Assembly (NCBI GenBank): GCA_002431345.1
Contig: DJEN01000093.1
Coordinates: 16,479-80,478, forward strand
DNA from: Megasphaera sp. UBA5897
GTDB lineage: Bacteria > Bacillota > Negativicutes > Veillonellales > Megasphaeraceae
Direction: 5' to 3'
DNA: 64,000 bases
A model generated the notes under the pieces. That model had not been told where the DNA came from. It did not search any database and saw only the letters and a program-made list of their open reading frames with translations. This document shows, in pieces, positions 62,383 through 64,000 of the stretch. Numbering within the stretch: position 1 is the first letter of the stretch; each line of letters begins with the position of its first letter. The position numbers and the translations under genes were made by a program.

Positions 62383-62567
62383 ACACGGTCTCCTCTTCGT
62401 TTTTTCTATAATAAAAAGCTCTATGCAAAAGCACAGAGCTCACCCACTATTTTTGTATGTGCTTTCGCCTCATTTGCGCAGATACCTTCTTTGCAAGCAA
62501 GTACGGCGGCGAATCTATCAAGTTTTCTGTCAGGAACATCCTTCCAAATCACTTTTTTATATTTTAC
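62383..62567 (-). promoter_or_regulatory. Structured leader with attenuator ahead of the nitrogenase-like/hyp operon
   Basis: A minus-strand -10 TATAAT (62573-62568) gives a leader of about 180 bases. TTCGCC and GGCGAA close a multi-helix domain (about 62512-62466). Just after it, AAGCACA can pair with TGTGCTT, the left arm and loop of the terminator at 62440-62413 (AGCTCTGTGC-TTTT-GCATAGAGCT then TTTTT). The two folds exclude each other, the layout of a riboswitch or other attenuator. I do not recognise the aptamer class. Confidence 0.55.
62413..62440 (-). terminator. Leader terminator of the 12-gene operon
   Basis: Minus strand: AGCTCTGTGC (62440-62431), loop TTTT, GCATAGAGCT (62426-62417, one G-U), then TTTTTATTAT. 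It ends about 30 bases before the first start codon of the operon. Confidence 0.75.
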
Positions 62568-62583
62568 ATTATATCAGATATAT

Positions 62584-62620
62584 AAAAAAACAGGAACCCA
62601 GTTTTGATACCGAATTCCTG
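62584..62620 (-). terminator. Terminator of the DAACS symporter gene
   Basis: Minus strand: CAGGAA (62620-62615) pairs with TTCCTG (62596-62591) and is followed by seven T. The stem is short with an 18-base loop, so it may be weak. Confidence 0.6.
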
Positions 62621-62630
62621 TATTTCGCTG

Positions 62631-63896
62631 CTAAAAATCGTCTTTGAGTTGTTTGCCGCTCATCAAAGCTTTATACGCCGCATTAAATCTGTCTTTAGGA
62701 AGTTCTCCTTCCCAGCGGGCTACGACGACGGTGGCCATGCAGTTGCCGCAAACATTGCAGACCGTGCGGATCATATCCAGCAGTCTGTCAATTCCCAACA
62801 GAATGGCTACGCCGTCTGTAGGTAAGTTAAACGCCGCAGCTGTTGCCGCTACGACAATAATGCCTGCCCCAGGCACACCGGCAATCCCTTTGGTAGAAAG
62901 CATCAAAGTCAGCATGACGAGAATTTGCTGTTCAATGGACATATCAATGCCGTACAGCTGGGCAATAAACAAAATGCCGGCTGAACTGTACAGCGTGGAC
63001 CCATCCAGATTGAATGAATAGCCCGTCGGCATGACAAAGGTTACGATGTTCTTTCTGATGCCCAACTGGGAAAGACGTTCCATTGCCAGCGGCAGTGCCG
63101 CTTCACTGCTCGCCGTCGAAAACGCCAAGAACAAAATATCTTTGATAGCTTTTAGGACATGGAAAAAGTTGATGCGTGTCAGCAAGCTGGCAATCAACGC
63201 AATGACACAGACAAACAAGATCGTCGCTGCCGCAACAGAAGCAATCAATTTGCCCAACGGAATCAGCATGGCAACGCCATAGCTGCCTACGGTGTAGGCA
63301 ATCATGGCAAATACGCCAATAGGCGCAACATGCATGACATAGCCTGTCACTTTAAACATCGCTTCTGCCACACTATGGCAAAGGTCTACAATCTTCTTGC
63401 CCGATTCGCCAATATGCGCTACGCCGACACCAAAGAAGCAGGCAAAGAAAATAATCTGCAGCATATCCTGCCGTGCCGCCGCATCGACAATATTCGTCGG
63501 TACAATATGAACAGCATACTGTATCAAATCGACGCTGTGCTGGCTCGCGCTGGCTGCATCTGCCGCACCGGCTGACGAAGCCGTCAGCGTCACGCCGACG
63601 CCGGGCTGCGCTATGTTCATAAACAGCAGTCCAATAGCCAAAGCAATCGTCGTCGCAAATTCAAACCAAATAATCGCCTTGCCGCCCAGCCGGCCCAATT
63701 TTTTGAAATCACCGGTCCCGGCAATCCCCATGACGAGAGTGCTGAAAATCAACGGCACGACAATCATTTTAATCATACGCAAAAAGGCATCGCCAATGGG
63801 CTTGAGTTTATCCCCAAAATCAGGGAACAAGTAGCCGACAAGTGCTCCCAACAGCAGTCCGATGAGTATTTGCGTACTCAATCCTAATTTTTTCAT
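62631..63896 (-). CDS. Dicarboxylate/amino acid:cation symporter (DAACS family)
   Basis: A 421-residue transporter of the GltP/DctA/SstT family that takes up glutamate, aspartate or C4-dicarboxylates with Na+ or H+. Re-entrant loop 1 has the serine-rich AFSTASSEAALPLAM near residue 265; TM7 shows a FNLDGSTLYSS motif; the later KGIAGVPGAG and an Asp-rich TM8 (GIDRLLDMIRT) are typical. The ATG at 63896 gives the usual N-terminus (MKKLGLSTQ), but AAAGGAGC lies 16 bases away; an ATG at 63926 is the alternative. Confidence 0.92.
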   Translation of the reverse strand: MKKLGLSTQILIGLLLGALVGYLFPDFGDKLKPIGDAFLRMIKMIVVPLIFSTLVMGIAGTGDFKKLGRLGGKAIIWFEFATTIALAIGLLFMNIAQPGVGVTLTASSAGAADAASASQHSVDLIQYAVHIVPTNIVDAAARQDMLQIIFFACFFGVGVAHIGESGKKIVDLCHSVAEAMFKVTGYVMHVAPIGVFAMIAYTVGSYGVAMLIPLGKLIASVAAATILFVCVIALIASLLTRINFFHVLKAIKDILFLAFSTASSEAALPLAMERLSQLGIRKNIVTFVMPTGYSFNLDGSTLYSSAGILFIAQLYGIDMSIEQQILVMLTLMLSTKGIAGVPGAGIIVVAATAAAFNLPTDGVAILLGIDRLLDMIRTVCNVCGNCMATVVVARWEGELPKDRFNAAYKALMSGKQLKDDF

Positions 63897-64000
63897 ATAC
63901 TTTTTTTCACTAGCTCCTTTCACCATCTCTTTACGAATAGGATATGTAAACTCTAATTCTTTATTTTATGATATTTTGCCATTTTGCACAATCATTTTTT

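Overview
The window looks like part of the chromosome of an obligately anaerobic, acid-forming member of the Negativicutes; a Megasphaera-like Veillonellales genome is my best guess (judged by eye, no search run). The reasons are Firmicutes-type gene blocks (holB-ricT-yabB, rpmG-secE-nusG-rplKAJL, parA-parB-DUF4446), no sporulation genes, a butyrate/propionate-type CoA-transferase, a glycyl radical enzyme, hydF and a large hydrogenase-maturation operon. Most genes are on the minus strand and start from clear AGGAGG-like ribosome binding sites.

Layout. 1-4860: minus-strand housekeeping run (Nudix hydrolase, Orn/Lys/Arg decarboxylase, tmk, holB, ricT, start of a TrmN6-type methylase), then a pyridoxal-type kinase on plus. 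6100-16150: a visibly AT-rich island with a glycyl radical enzyme, its activase, an XRE-cupin regulator, an opposing operon of four membrane proteins around an M20 peptidase, and a large winged-helix regulator. The right edge carries what looks like an insertion-sequence end. 16300-20030: ribosomal protein/secE/nusG operon with recognisable r-protein leaders. 20090-36600: YhaN/YhaO, a MocR regulator beside bioB, a eukaryotic-type hexokinase, folP, a CDF metal exporter behind a NiCo-type riboswitch, an orphan binding protein, and parA-parB-DUF4446-M23. 36600-49700: transporters, hydrolases, small regulators, a CoA-transferase and rpoN.

49935-62560 is the most unusual part: one tightly packed 12-gene minus-strand operon, in transcription order TM1266-type protein, NifH-like, NifD-like, NifK-like, hypF, hypC, hypD, hypE, a second NifH-like, NifD-like, NifK-like set, and hydF. 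It has a structured leader ending in an intrinsic terminator. Two paralogous nitrogenase-like modules are thus built into a [NiFe]-type Fe(CN)2CO assembly operon (without hypA/hypB) capped by two [FeFe]-hydrogenase-associated genes. I propose this as the candidate undescribed system. The glycyl radical enzyme island is a second candidate, because its active-site motif lacks the glutamate shared by known radical dehydratases and lyases.

The window ends with a DAACS-type symporter. I saw no tRNA, rRNA, CRISPR array, complete insertion sequence or parS site.
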